Positions 33,885 through 42,293 of a stretch of 62,777 nt of DNA are shown here, one piece after another. The translations under genes were made by a program, and so were the position numbers. The notes below the pieces were generated by a model. That model ran no database searches. It was not told the DNA's origin and saw only the letters and a program-made list of their open reading frames with translations. This DNA comes from a virus: the IMG/VR virus record IMGVR_UViG_3300022413_000011, positions 1 to 62,777 of that record, one strand, 5' to 3'. Within the stretch, counting starts at the first letter, position 1; each line of letters starts with the position of its first letter.

Positions 33885-35723
33885 TTATAAATCGACTGAT
33901 CCACTCAGCACGTCATTGGACACCTGTCCACCCCGAGATTTGTGGATAATACCGAGTGCAACCATCACAACCAGACTGGTTTCAATGGTTGCTGTACCAG
34001 ATAAAATAACATCCCCTAGCGTTACACCAAGTGTCCCCGTGCTTCCGGGCTGGTCACTCGACACCAGGGTCACATCCCCTAGCGTTGCAGATACGGTGCC
34101 AACTACCAGAACGTTGGCCGTGGACACTAGAGTTACATCCCCCAGCGTCGTAGATACCGCGCCAACCACAAAGACGCTGGCTGTGGACGCTGTGGACACA
34201 TCCCCCAACGTTGCAGATACCGCGCCAGAGACAGACCCTCCACCACCAGAAGACACCAGTGTCACGTCGTCAAGCGTTGGGCCAGATGAGCCACTTACTA
34301 GCACGCTGGCAGCAGATGATGCTGTTGCATCACCCAGCGTGCTAGACAGGGAAGCGTCTACTAGAACAGCACCAGTGGATGCTACCGTAGCATCTTCTAG
34401 GGTGGGACTCGCTGTTGCTGACACATCGACCGATGATGCAGACGATAGGGCAACATCATCCAGGGTCGAATCCAAGATTCCAAACGAGCCAGATCCACCA
34501 TTAGACGACAGTGAAACGTCCTCGAGTGTCACAGACAGGGTCGCGTCTACCGGGGCAGCACCAGCAGAAACCAGTGTTGCATCCCCTAACGTTGAAGAGA
34601 CCTGACCAGAGACAACGACTTCTGAAGCAGACACCAAAGAAGCATCTTCGAGAGTCTGCGCGAGTGTCCCAGACACCCCTATCGTTCCACTTGACGAAAG
34701 GGTCACATCGTCAAGTGTGGTGCTTGTTTGGCCATCCACCAGGACGGCTGCTGCTGACGCCAAGGTGACATCAGCTAACGTCGCTGATGTCTGACCCAAA
34801 ACCGTTATGCTGGCAGCAGATGAAAGGGATGTATCGGCCAACGTAACTGCTGCTGCACCATCCACCAGGACCGTTGACGCTGACACCAGGGTGGCATCAC
34901 CCAAGGTCTGTGTGAGTGTCCCGGAGACACCTCCGTCTACCGTTCCACTTGACGAAAGGGTCACATCTGCTAGGGTGGCGCTCGTTGTGCCATCTACGTC
35001 TACCTCCCCTGTGCCAGAGAGGGTCAAGTCTGCTAGAGTGACGCTCGTTGTGCCGTCTACATCCACCTCTCCAGTGCTGGAGAGGGTTAGGTCTGCTAGA
35101 GTGGCACTCGTTACACCGTCTACGTCCACCTCTCCAGTGCTGGAGAGGGTTGTATCGTCCAGAATTTTTGATAGTTGGCCCGTTACCAGGGCAACTGCCA
35201 GGGACGATACGCTGGCATCCTCCAGGGTGACCGACAGTGTAGCATCGACAAGAGAAACGCCAGTAGATGATAGGGTGACATCCCCCAGTGTGTTTGTGGA
35301 TGTTGCAACCACATCCACTTCACCTATACCACTAAGGGTCAGGGAGCCCAGGGTGGCACTCGTTGTGCCATCCACATCCACCTCTCCCGTACTAGAGAGG
35401 GTGGCGTCACCCAGAGTCTTTGTAAGTGTTCCTGATACCCCAGCGCCACCCTCCGACGCTGCTTCCATAAAGACTGGGAATGCCAAACGGCTGGTGATCC
35501 AGGTATCAAAATCGCCAGTTGACCCACTGGCAGGCTTTGCTACATCAAAGGTTTCTCGATTGGTGATCCAATCGTCAAATGTAGTAGTACCACCCGGGGG
35601 TGCAGCATCTACTACCCAAACCGAAAACGACCGATTGGTAATCCATCGGTCCAAGTCCCCTGTTGAGCCAGTGCTGGCTACGACAGTTCGGGTGATTCGG
35701 TTTGATACCCATTTGTCGAACAT
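33885..35723 (-). CDS. Fibre-like repeat protein with 23 tandem 21-residue repeats
   Basis: 612 residues. The N-terminus has four copies of a W(I/V)(T/S)NR motif about 25 residues apart. From about 96 onward I count 23 tandem repeats of 21 residues with consensus GTxSxTLGDVTLSSxGxVxV. At DNA level the 63-bp repeats run along most of the gene. Such regular beta-repeats build long fibres or surface adornments. The C-terminus ends in a short hydrophobic segment (LVVMVALGIIHK). Repeat number is likely to vary between strains by recombination. Confidence 0.6.
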   Translation of the reverse strand: MFDKWVSNRITRTVVASTGSTGDLDRWITNRSFSVWVVDAAPPGGTTTFDDWITNRETFDVAKPASGSTGDFDTWITSRLAFPVFMEAASEGGAGVSGTLTKTLGDATLSSTGEVDVDGTTSATLGSLTLSGIGEVDVVATSTNTLGDVTLSSTGVSLVDATLSVTLEDASVSSLAVALVTGQLSKILDDTTLSSTGEVDVDGVTSATLADLTLSSTGEVDVDGTTSVTLADLTLSGTGEVDVDGTTSATLADVTLSSSGTVDGGVSGTLTQTLGDATLVSASTVLVDGAAAVTLADTSLSSAASITVLGQTSATLADVTLASAAAVLVDGQTSTTLDDVTLSSSGTIGVSGTLAQTLEDASLVSASEVVVSGQVSSTLGDATLVSAGAAPVDATLSVTLEDVSLSSNGGSGSFGILDSTLDDVALSSASSVDVSATASPTLEDATVASTGAVLVDASLSSTLGDATASSAASVLVSGSSGPTLDDVTLVSSGGGGSVSGAVSATLGDVSTASTASVFVVGAVSTTLGDVTLVSTANVLVVGTVSATLGDVTLVSSDQPGSTGTLGVTLGDVILSGTATIETSLVVMVALGIIHKSRGGQVSNDVLSGSVDL

Positions 35724-37117
35724 TATGCTGCTGCCACCGTATCAAAAAATGTAGCATAACTGCCACTGGTTGCTGTGTTAAGGCTTTGTAGCTCCACCAC
35801 TACATACGGTGGATTCGCCGCGGGCGTAAATGTGTCAGATAGTTGATTCCACGTTGACGCACTGCCCACGTCTGTGGTCGTACGGTCTGATTGTCCGGGC
35901 TGCTTTATTACCATGCGCGGATTAGTACCAGCATAGTTGGTTTCGCGGTAACAGTATACTGAGATCGTTATACTAGAGCCACCATGTTCAACAAATAACT
36001 GCTGACTGCCAGCATCAGCTAGTTTAATGCTGGCCGTGCTACCCCCCTGCGTGGTCGTGGTTTCGCGCTCACTGGGTTGGTACTGCACAGCGCCCCATGA
36101 TTTCTTGGCGCTGGTGGTTGGGCGCGTTATGCCATATATGTCATCTGCTGCCTCAGTAGTCCCGGCAATGCGCGCAATCTGTGACCATTCCGACAGTTTG
36201 CCTGTGAATGGCGCACCAAACTCGATACCATCTAGCTGTATGGGTGGCTCAAATAGCGCGGGGTATGTGTTTGAGTTTGTACCTGTCGTCACGTTTGTGC
36301 GCGCTGTGCCAACTGCGTATATATTGTTGTAATCCTCTGTCAAGTCGCCACTGTTGGCAGCCGTTAGGCCCGTATTTTGGCCTATAATTGTGCAATTATT
36401 GACGGTAACGGTATCACTCAGCGCGCCGGTCACTTCGACGCCCAAATAGCCCCCGATCAACGTGCAGTTTTTTATGAGCGTATCACCTATCAGATTGGCC
36501 GTAATACAGGCCGTGTTATACCGTCCCGGCCCAAAAAATATGCAGTTTTCGATCAGATAGTTCGCTGTCGCATGGTCGCTACCATGATACAGGTAGATGC
36601 ACGCCTCGCGCCCCCCATAAAAAACGCACCGTCGAATAATCAGATTGGTGCCTGTCCCACCAATAAAAACAGTTTGAGTATTTACATCTACTGCGTGAAA
36701 AACGCAATCCTCTATGATGATGTCATCCTGTCCATTGGTCGCATTGAATAGGTATGATGTACACATATCCATAGTAAAGCCGCGGAAAGTGCGAAAGTCG
36801 CGACCAGCGCCAGATGTGCAAATAATACAATTCCCACGCGTCGCGGTCGTGTCGTTGTCGCTACCCGTGATGCGCACTACACCCCCCACGCCGTCGGTGT
36901 TGTCGCCAGTGACATCGCCTATGTAGGTGATGGGGTTGCCAGATGTGCCAGCGACATCGCATGTCAATGCTTCGCGATAGACCCCCGGTCCGACATAAAC
37001 AGTGTCGCCAGCAGCCACCGGCTCGTCCTCCGCGCCGTTGAGCGTCAGGAATCGATTAGCCCAGGACAAGCCATCGTTTGTGTCGTTGCCACCACTGCCG
37101 ACATAGTACGTTGTCAT
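35723..37117 (-). CDS. Right-handed beta-helix protein, paralogue A
   Basis: 464 residues. The opening YYVGSGGNDTNDGLSWANRF and GDTVYVGPGVYREAL are typical of pectate-lyase-like beta-helix proteins, followed by regular strand turns (LIIRRCVFYGGREACIYLY). The C-terminal 100 residues form a separate beta domain. It is nearly a copy of the adjacent upstream gene, so it arose by tandem duplication. A surface-glycan-binding or -cleaving spike is the usual role. It starts in a TAATG overlap. Confidence 0.65.
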   Translation of the reverse strand: MTTYYVGSGGNDTNDGLSWANRFLTLNGAEDEPVAAGDTVYVGPGVYREALTCDVAGTSGNPITYIGDVTGDNTDGVGGVVRITGSDNDTTATRGNCIICTSGAGRDFRTFRGFTMDMCTSYLFNATNGQDDIIIEDCVFHAVDVNTQTVFIGGTGTNLIIRRCVFYGGREACIYLYHGSDHATANYLIENCIFFGPGRYNTACITANLIGDTLIKNCTLIGGYLGVEVTGALSDTVTVNNCTIIGQNTGLTAANSGDLTEDYNNIYAVGTARTNVTTGTNSNTYPALFEPPIQLDGIEFGAPFTGKLSEWSQIARIAGTTEAADDIYGITRPTTSAKKSWGAVQYQPSERETTTTQGGSTASIKLADAGSQQLFVEHGGSSITISVYCYRETNYAGTNPRMVIKQPGQSDRTTTDVGSASTWNQLSDTFTPAANPPYVVVELQSLNTATSGSYATFFDTVAAA

Positions 37118-38499
37118 TAGGCGACCTCCAACGTGTCAAAAAATGCTGCATAGCTGCCCGATGTCGCGGTGTTTAGTGATTGCAACTCCACTACGCAGTA
37201 AGGGGGGTCAGCCGCGGGAGTAAACGTGTCAGATAGTTGATTCCACGTACTAACGCTGCCGGTGTCCGTGGTCGTGCGGTCGGCCACGCCCGGCTGCTTG
37301 ATGACCATTGTAGGCAGCGTCCCGGCGTAATTTGTCTCACGATAGCAGTAGACCGTGATTGTCGTGCTCGCGTTGGTTGTCGGTACGAATATCTGATGAG
37401 CCCCGGCATCGGCTAATTTAATGCTGGCCGTACTGCTGCCCTGCGTGGTCGTGGTTTCGCGCTCACTCGGCTGGTACTGAATAGCGCCCCACGATTTTTT
37501 GGCGCTGGTGGTTGGGCGCGTTATGCCATAAAAATCGTCGGTCGCTTCGCCAGTGCCAGCAATGCGCGCAATCTGTGACCATTCCGACAGTTTGGCGCTG
37601 AATGCCGCGCCGTACTCTATACCATCCATCAGAATAGGAGCATCATATAGCGCGGGATAACTTACGCTGTTGGTTCCTGCGGTCACGTTCGATCTGTCGG
37701 TGCCATTCCCGTAAACTGCATTGTAATCTTCAACCAGATCGCCAGACGCGGACGCCTTCAGGCCCGTATTGCAACCTGCAATTATGCAATTGTTGACGGT
37801 GACAACCCCGGTCATGCTAACGGCTGTTTCTATGCCCAGGTTCGATCCCGTAATCGTGCAATTTTTTATTGTAATGCCACCTACATAATATGATGATACA
37901 CTGCCGACATTTGTACGCCCCCCACCGATAAATACGCAATTTTCGACGGTTGCATTCGCCGTTGTGTGGTCTGATGAACGATAAAAATATATTCCAGCGT
38001 CTCTCAGACAATGAAAAAAGCAGCGTCGAATTATAGTTCCGTCACTCGTGCCACTAATAAATATGCCCGCAGTGTTCCCGCCCTGCCTCGTTACAATCGA
38101 ACAATCTTCTATGATTAGTGATGTAGGAGCAGATGAAGTAATGATGTAGCTGGTCCCCGCGTCCATCGCCAAGCCGCGAAATGTGCGATAGTCACGATTG
38201 CACACTATGCAATTCGACCGCGTTTCTGTCTGGTCATTGTCGCTGCCAGTAATGCGCACCGTACCCCCCACGCCGTCTGTGTTGTCGCCAGTGACATCGC
38301 CTATATAGGTGATGGGGTTGCCAGATGTGCCAGCGACATCGCATGTCAGCGTCTCGCGATAGACGCCCGGCGCAACATAAACAGTATCGCCAGCAGCCAC
38401 CGGCTCGTCCTCCGCGCCATTCAGCGTCAAAAACCGATTGGCCCACGAAAGACCATCGTTTGTGTCATTGCCACCACTGCCGACATAGTACACAGCCAT
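37117..38499 (-). CDS. Right-handed beta-helix protein, paralogue B
   Basis: 460 residues, sharing the first 80 and the last 150 residues almost exactly with paralogue A (for example GITRPTTSAKKSWGA and YQPSERETTTTQG), while the central beta-helix coils (about 90-290) differ. Conserved ends with a variable middle suggest attachment regions are kept while the ligand-binding coils diversify. Codon composition is similar in both and somewhat more GC-rich than in flanking genes. Confidence 0.65.
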   Translation of the reverse strand: MAVYYVGSGGNDTNDGLSWANRFLTLNGAEDEPVAAGDTVYVAPGVYRETLTCDVAGTSGNPITYIGDVTGDNTDGVGGTVRITGSDNDQTETRSNCIVCNRDYRTFRGLAMDAGTSYIITSSAPTSLIIEDCSIVTRQGGNTAGIFISGTSDGTIIRRCFFHCLRDAGIYFYRSSDHTTANATVENCVFIGGGRTNVGSVSSYYVGGITIKNCTITGSNLGIETAVSMTGVVTVNNCIIAGCNTGLKASASGDLVEDYNAVYGNGTDRSNVTAGTNSVSYPALYDAPILMDGIEYGAAFSAKLSEWSQIARIAGTGEATDDFYGITRPTTSAKKSWGAIQYQPSERETTTTQGSSTASIKLADAGAHQIFVPTTNASTTITVYCYRETNYAGTLPTMVIKQPGVADRTTTDTGSVSTWNQLSDTFTPAADPPYCVVELQSLNTATSGSYAAFFDTLEVA

Positions 38500-38500
38500 A

Positions 38501-38779
38501 CTATTCTAGCCCCTCGCGTCGTAAGCCTGCCCGCAAGCCCAACTCGTACAGCGTCGCGTTTTCATCCTCGCCCAGTTCCGAAAAATCGGCAGGAAACTGC
38601 ACAAAATTATGCTCAACTACCGTCTCACCATTGGGCGCAGGAATGTCGCCCTCAGTCGTGCCAAAATAGTGCCATGTGATTGCGCCCAGTTCGTCTATCA
38701 GTTTGGCGCGGAAATTGACCCGGCGACTGATTCCCGCGGTATCAATGCTATCGGTCCAGATTTCGCTTACGTTTGCCAT
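38501..38779 (-). CDS. Small structural protein
   Basis: 92 residues, acidic, beta-rich start (VNFRAKLIDELGAITWHYFG) and helical end. Starts in TAATG overlap with the connector-region gene. It precedes the beta-helix pair and may be the adaptor that fixes them to the virion, but that is only position-based. Confidence 0.45.
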   Translation of the reverse strand: MANVSEIWTDSIDTAGISRRVNFRAKLIDELGAITWHYFGTTEGDIPAPNGETVVEHNFVQFPADFSELGEDENATLYELGLRAGLRREGLE

Positions 38780-39990
38780 TAGATAGATCCCCCGTTCATG
38801 GTGTGACTAGAGACTATGGAGAGTAACCTTGCTGCCTCAAGCTCACCCTGCTTGCTGCCAAAGCCAGCTATGGCATTGTATGACTCGAGAAGAACCGTGT
38901 TGTAAAACGCGCTCCCCCTACTGCCCTCCACTCTTGCCGTGTCCGTCGTCAGGTATTTGTAGAACTTGTTCACAGACTCACAGCCACACGGGAAATCTGG
39001 CAGTCTGGCAGTGGCCAGGTAGGTGACAGCTTTTGCCAGATACGGGTGAATGGGGTCTATCGACAGCCCGTCCTTGTAGTCGTCCGTTCTAGCCCCTGCC
39101 ATGTACCAGACAACCGTACTGTCTGGGTCACTGTATGGCACCGTCCCGGCTGTCCATATCTGCGTACCAGCATCATAGGAGGCAGCAGACGCTACAGCGT
39201 ATCCGTGTTGGGGGGAGTGAACGTATGCTCTACCCAATTCGACCCTGGGCTCTGGAAGGACAGCACAACTGGTTGGGTCCATTCCCCACGTCATCTGGCA
39301 GCTAGTTTCCGTGGAGTCCAACTCCTCCAGGTACACATCGACAGTGACGCTGAAGTTTGAGTCATCAGTCAGTTCTATGGCAGCACTGATGCCATATTCG
39401 TATATATCCGGTTTTACCAGCAGCCACTTTTTCATCTTGATAGTGGCTGTTGTGCCCGGACCATCCACCGTCACGCTGGACAGTGGCCTTACTTCTATGT
39501 CTGTTCCTGGGTGATACACACGCACCTTCTGGGGGTCAAACGTGAATCCGGTGACCACCACGGTGCCTTCCTCGCTGAAGGAGTCTCCGTCTGCGTCGCC
39601 AAATGAGACGGACGCACCAGCTTCAACGAGGGTTTTCTTCCTTTTGCCAGCCCCTATCACCTCTCTGTTTCTAAGAGAGAGTGGGAACTGGTTAATGATG
39701 GGACTATGGCGATAAATGTTGCTTGCGTGTTCTTCCCTCAGATACATGGGTCCTATGGGGTGTCCGAGATACTCCTGGACCTCTTTCTCGGCCCTTTGTA
39801 TCTCCAGAGAGAGTTCATGTCTCCCTACCATGTAGTCACCTTGCCAACCGTACTCTGACCACACCTCGTTGCACACCACACTTGGTGTGTCGTAGTGAAG
39901 CGTGTTCGCATTGCAGCCCCAAAAATGGGCAGGGGACATCCCCATGTGTCTGGCGTATGTCTCTAGTGGCAAAATCGTCTTGACAATCAT
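38779..39990 (-). CDS. Putative head-tail connector/adaptor protein
   Basis: 403 residues located after the capsid gene, where connector proteins usually lie. The opening (LPLETYARHMGMSPAHFWG) and the C-terminal helix pair (DPIHPYLAKAVTYLATARLP) resemble gp6-like head-tail adaptors with a large beta insertion (about 130-260) between. The family match is weak; it could be a minor capsid protein. Both ends are TAATG-coupled to neighbours. Confidence 0.4.
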   Translation of the reverse strand: MIVKTILPLETYARHMGMSPAHFWGCNANTLHYDTPSVVCNEVWSEYGWQGDYMVGRHELSLEIQRAEKEVQEYLGHPIGPMYLREEHASNIYRHSPIINQFPLSLRNREVIGAGKRKKTLVEAGASVSFGDADGDSFSEEGTVVVTGFTFDPQKVRVYHPGTDIEVRPLSSVTVDGPGTTATIKMKKWLLVKPDIYEYGISAAIELTDDSNFSVTVDVYLEELDSTETSCQMTWGMDPTSCAVLPEPRVELGRAYVHSPQHGYAVASAASYDAGTQIWTAGTVPYSDPDSTVVWYMAGARTDDYKDGLSIDPIHPYLAKAVTYLATARLPDFPCGCESVNKFYKYLTTDTARVEGSRGSAFYNTVLLESYNAIAGFGSKQGELEAARLLSIVSSHTMNGGSI

Positions 39991-40334
39991 TATTTTCCTG
40001 CGTCGGAAAGCATTCCAAACATGACGTAGGCAAACCCAGAGGCAGCAAACACAGCCACCGCGATGTTTACCCAGGGGACATACAGAAGGGCGAAACTAAT
40101 TCCCGATGTCCACACCATGTTGCACAGAATGCAGTGGTATGCCTTTGCAATCTCACGCCTCAACCCAGTAAGTTCCGGGTCCACCACTATTTCAGAATAC
40201 TCGTCATATCTCAGGCCAACAATGTACCTGAGAGTCTCGAACACATCGTACGGGCCATCTGTCAGCGTCAGTATCATCGACAGGCTAAACCCCGATGCTC
40301 CAGCAACGGCAGCATTAACCAGCAAGGAGACCAT
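39990..40334 (-). CDS. DUF1360-like membrane protein
   Basis: 114 residues with hydrophobic helices at both ends. The core GPYDVFETLRYIVG ... AYHCILCNMVWTSG matches the DUF1360 pattern (GPxxxFExLR then a CxxC-W segment). The family occurs in many phages and sporulating bacteria without known function. Here it lies among head genes, so it might act in lysis or membrane association. It overlaps the preceding gene by 20 nt. Confidence 0.55.
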   Translation of the reverse strand: MVSLLVNAAVAGASGFSLSMILTLTDGPYDVFETLRYIVGLRYDEYSEIVVDPELTGLRREIAKAYHCILCNMVWTSGISFALLYVPWVNIAVAVFAASGFAYVMFGMLSDAGK

Positions 40335-40770
40335 TGGCCATTTCCTTAACCTTCCCGGCCATGACTTTACCGAATCCCTTAATCTTTACCAGGTCATCCA
40401 CGCTGGCAAGAGCAACCTGTCTGACCTCCGTGTATCCATTATCGCGGAGGACATTTACATGGCGCTCCTGAAGATTTAGGTCATCCAGGGTGGGGTCCTC
40501 CACGCGCGGTTGCACCTCTGGAGTCTCCAGAGAGGACCGTATGTCCTCTAGGGACTCTACGGGCTTTTCGGGAGCCTTCTTTTCTACTGGAGGAGCGCCC
40601 TGGTCTTCCATGACAATAAACATATGGCTTTTAGCGTGCTGTTCTTGTACGAAGAACACCTCGCCATTCTTTCTGTGCCCGTAAGACACCGGGCCAGTGG
40701 GACTGGACAGGATAACTGAGTGTCTGCCAGCGTTCCCGTCGTTCAATTTTACTTTTACAAGATTTTCCAT
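40315..40770 (-). CDS. Head-region protein with C-terminal helix-hairpin-helix
   Basis: From ATG 40770, with AGGAGGT 8 nt upstream, 151 residues. The C-terminal 50 residues (VLRDNGYTEVRQVALASVDD, then KIKGFGKVMAGKVKE) form a helix-hairpin-helix like that of RNA polymerase alpha or UvrC, normally binding DNA backbone. The frame also extends upstream to ATG 40848, 2 nt after the capsid stop, adding a Cys-containing start (MGCRSCGGSGVPAP), so a longer form is possible. It may bind packaged or incoming DNA, or serve as an adaptor. Confidence 0.55.
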   Translation of the reverse strand: MENLVKVKLNDGNAGRHSVILSSPTGPVSYGHRKNGEVFFVQEQHAKSHMFIVMEDQGAPPVEKKAPEKPVESLEDIRSSLETPEVQPRVEDPTLDDLNLQERHVNVLRDNGYTEVRQVALASVDDLVKIKGFGKVMAGKVKEMANGLLAG

Positions 40771-40850
40771 AATAAGTGACCTCCTGGAGACAGGGGTGCC
40801 TGCTCTAGGTGCAGGCACCCCCGATCCACCACAGCTTCTACAACCCATGA

Positions 40851-42293
40851 CTAGCGTGAACTCACGCCGTCGTTGCCACGGAACCCAGCGTCACCAGGGA
40901 ACGGTGTCACTGTGTGTAGTGTGGTGCTGTACTTAATATCGTCAATACGCGCGGCCAACCACGGAGTACGCAAGATAGCGCGCGGTGTTACTGAAGCCTT
41001 CAGCTTGAAGCAGAAGTTCAGGTTCTCAATCGCCCACATAAACTTGCCTTGGTCAGTCCAGAAGTTGACCTTATCTCGACCAGGCATACCGGCCAACTGC
41101 TCGTTAATGCCAGTGAAGTTCATGTACTGCCAGTATAGGCTCGGGAAGTTCCCCCGAACGGTCATGGGCAGGAATGCGATGCTGGACGAATAGTCGTCTG
41201 CGTTGGGCAGGTTCACAGGGTCGTCCGAATTGGTCAACTCGGTCATCCCGTCATCCAAGACCACGCTGTAGCGACGGCCATTCAGAGGCAGGTACATGCC
41301 CTCGCGCATGGCGTCTCGCATGTCGGTCTGGCTGCTGTCATTCAGGACAACGGGCGTTTGACCGTCGTTGTCGTTCGTGGCGCGGCAGTTATCGGTCAGA
41401 TAGCGACATGGCCACACGGCAGTCAGGTGGTGCCACAGGTCGGCACGCATGGCGATTCTCCACGTGACGGGAGCCATGCCAGTTCGGTTGGCCATCGTGT
41501 ACAGGTAGTGCTCAGTACGAGCAAGAGTCGCCACAATGTCTGTCGTGGTGCTGTCTACAGGCTCAAAGGCAAAGTCCACAATGGTGGAGTCGATGCTTGG
41601 TACTGCACCTGCTGTTTCGGCGTCTACATAGCCAGTTTTAATCAGGCGATCCAGACCGTCGAACTCTTTGTAGCCACCATTGGCCGTGTTGTTGGCAGGA
41701 TTGCCATTCCACAGCATTTTGGCCAGCTTGCGTTCCATGCGAACACCCACAGAGGCCATCTCGTGCTGCACAACCATGTTCAGCACACCATTGACGTTCG
41801 TGGTCGGACTCATGGGGGTTTGTCCGTAAATGGACGAAATCAGATTCAGGTCACTGTTTCCACCACGGATCTGCTCCACCAAACCCTGAATTTCTACGGT
41901 TTTTGTGTCGCGAGTCACATGGCCAAAGGTGGCCGTGAGTACAGCAGAGGTGCTCACGCCAGTCGGCGCGTCACCACATGGGTCCACTGGCTCAGAGCCC
42001 ACATCGTCCCCAAAACCCGTCCATACGCCGTAGCGCGGGTCGGTTGTGTTATTTGGGATGGCTGGCATTACAGCGCCAATTCCCTGGGGGGTCGTGTGAA
42101 TCCCGAGAACATCGGTTTCCATATTGTGAACGGCAAACATGCCAGTTGGCTGCGCCAGAAGCGTAGCGTCAGTCACCGTGGCAGGTGCCTTGTTTAGCAT
42201 ACCGGACTTGGTGAACGCGTCCAGGATTGCAGCCTTCTGGACATCGCCTTCAGCGTTTTCGGCCAGGGCCGCGAGAATTGCAAGATTATTCAT
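40851..42293 (-). CDS. Major capsid protein
   Basis: 480 residues directly after the protease-scaffold gene and before connector genes. It has the feel of a large HK97-fold capsid: an N-terminal helix, a long E-loop-like segment (about 130-200, VSTSAVLTATFGHVTRDTKT), a spine helix (VNGVLNMVVQHEMASVGVRMER) and a late A-domain (ILRTPWLAARIDDIKY). The gene start overlaps the preceding stop (TAATG). Identification rests on position and size more than on motif. Confidence 0.7.
   Translation of the reverse strand: MNNLAILAALAENAEGDVQKAAILDAFTKSGMLNKAPATVTDATLLAQPTGMFAVHNMETDVLGIHTTPQGIGAVMPAIPNNTTDPRYGVWTGFGDDVGSEPVDPCGDAPTGVSTSAVLTATFGHVTRDTKTVEIQGLVEQIRGGNSDLNLISSIYGQTPMSPTTNVNGVLNMVVQHEMASVGVRMERKLAKMLWNGNPANNTANGGYKEFDGLDRLIKTGYVDAETAGAVPSIDSTIVDFAFEPVDSTTTDIVATLARTEHYLYTMANRTGMAPVTWRIAMRADLWHHLTAVWPCRYLTDNCRATNDNDGQTPVVLNDSSQTDMRDAMREGMYLPLNGRRYSVVLDDGMTELTNSDDPVNLPNADDYSSSIAFLPMTVRGNFPSLYWQYMNFTGINEQLAGMPGRDKVNFWTDQGKFMWAIENLNFCFKLKASVTPRAILRTPWLAARIDDIKYSTTLHTVTPFPGDAGFRGNDGVSSR

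Noticed and set aside
34807-35754. Long plus-strand frame opposite the 23-repeat fibre gene
   Set aside because: Open only because the repeat unit has no stops in that frame; it lacks a ribosome site and is antisense to a regular beta-repeat protein.
41358-42197. 279-codon plus-strand frame opposite the capsid gene
   Set aside because: Composition is not protein-like and it fully overlaps a structural gene; shadow.
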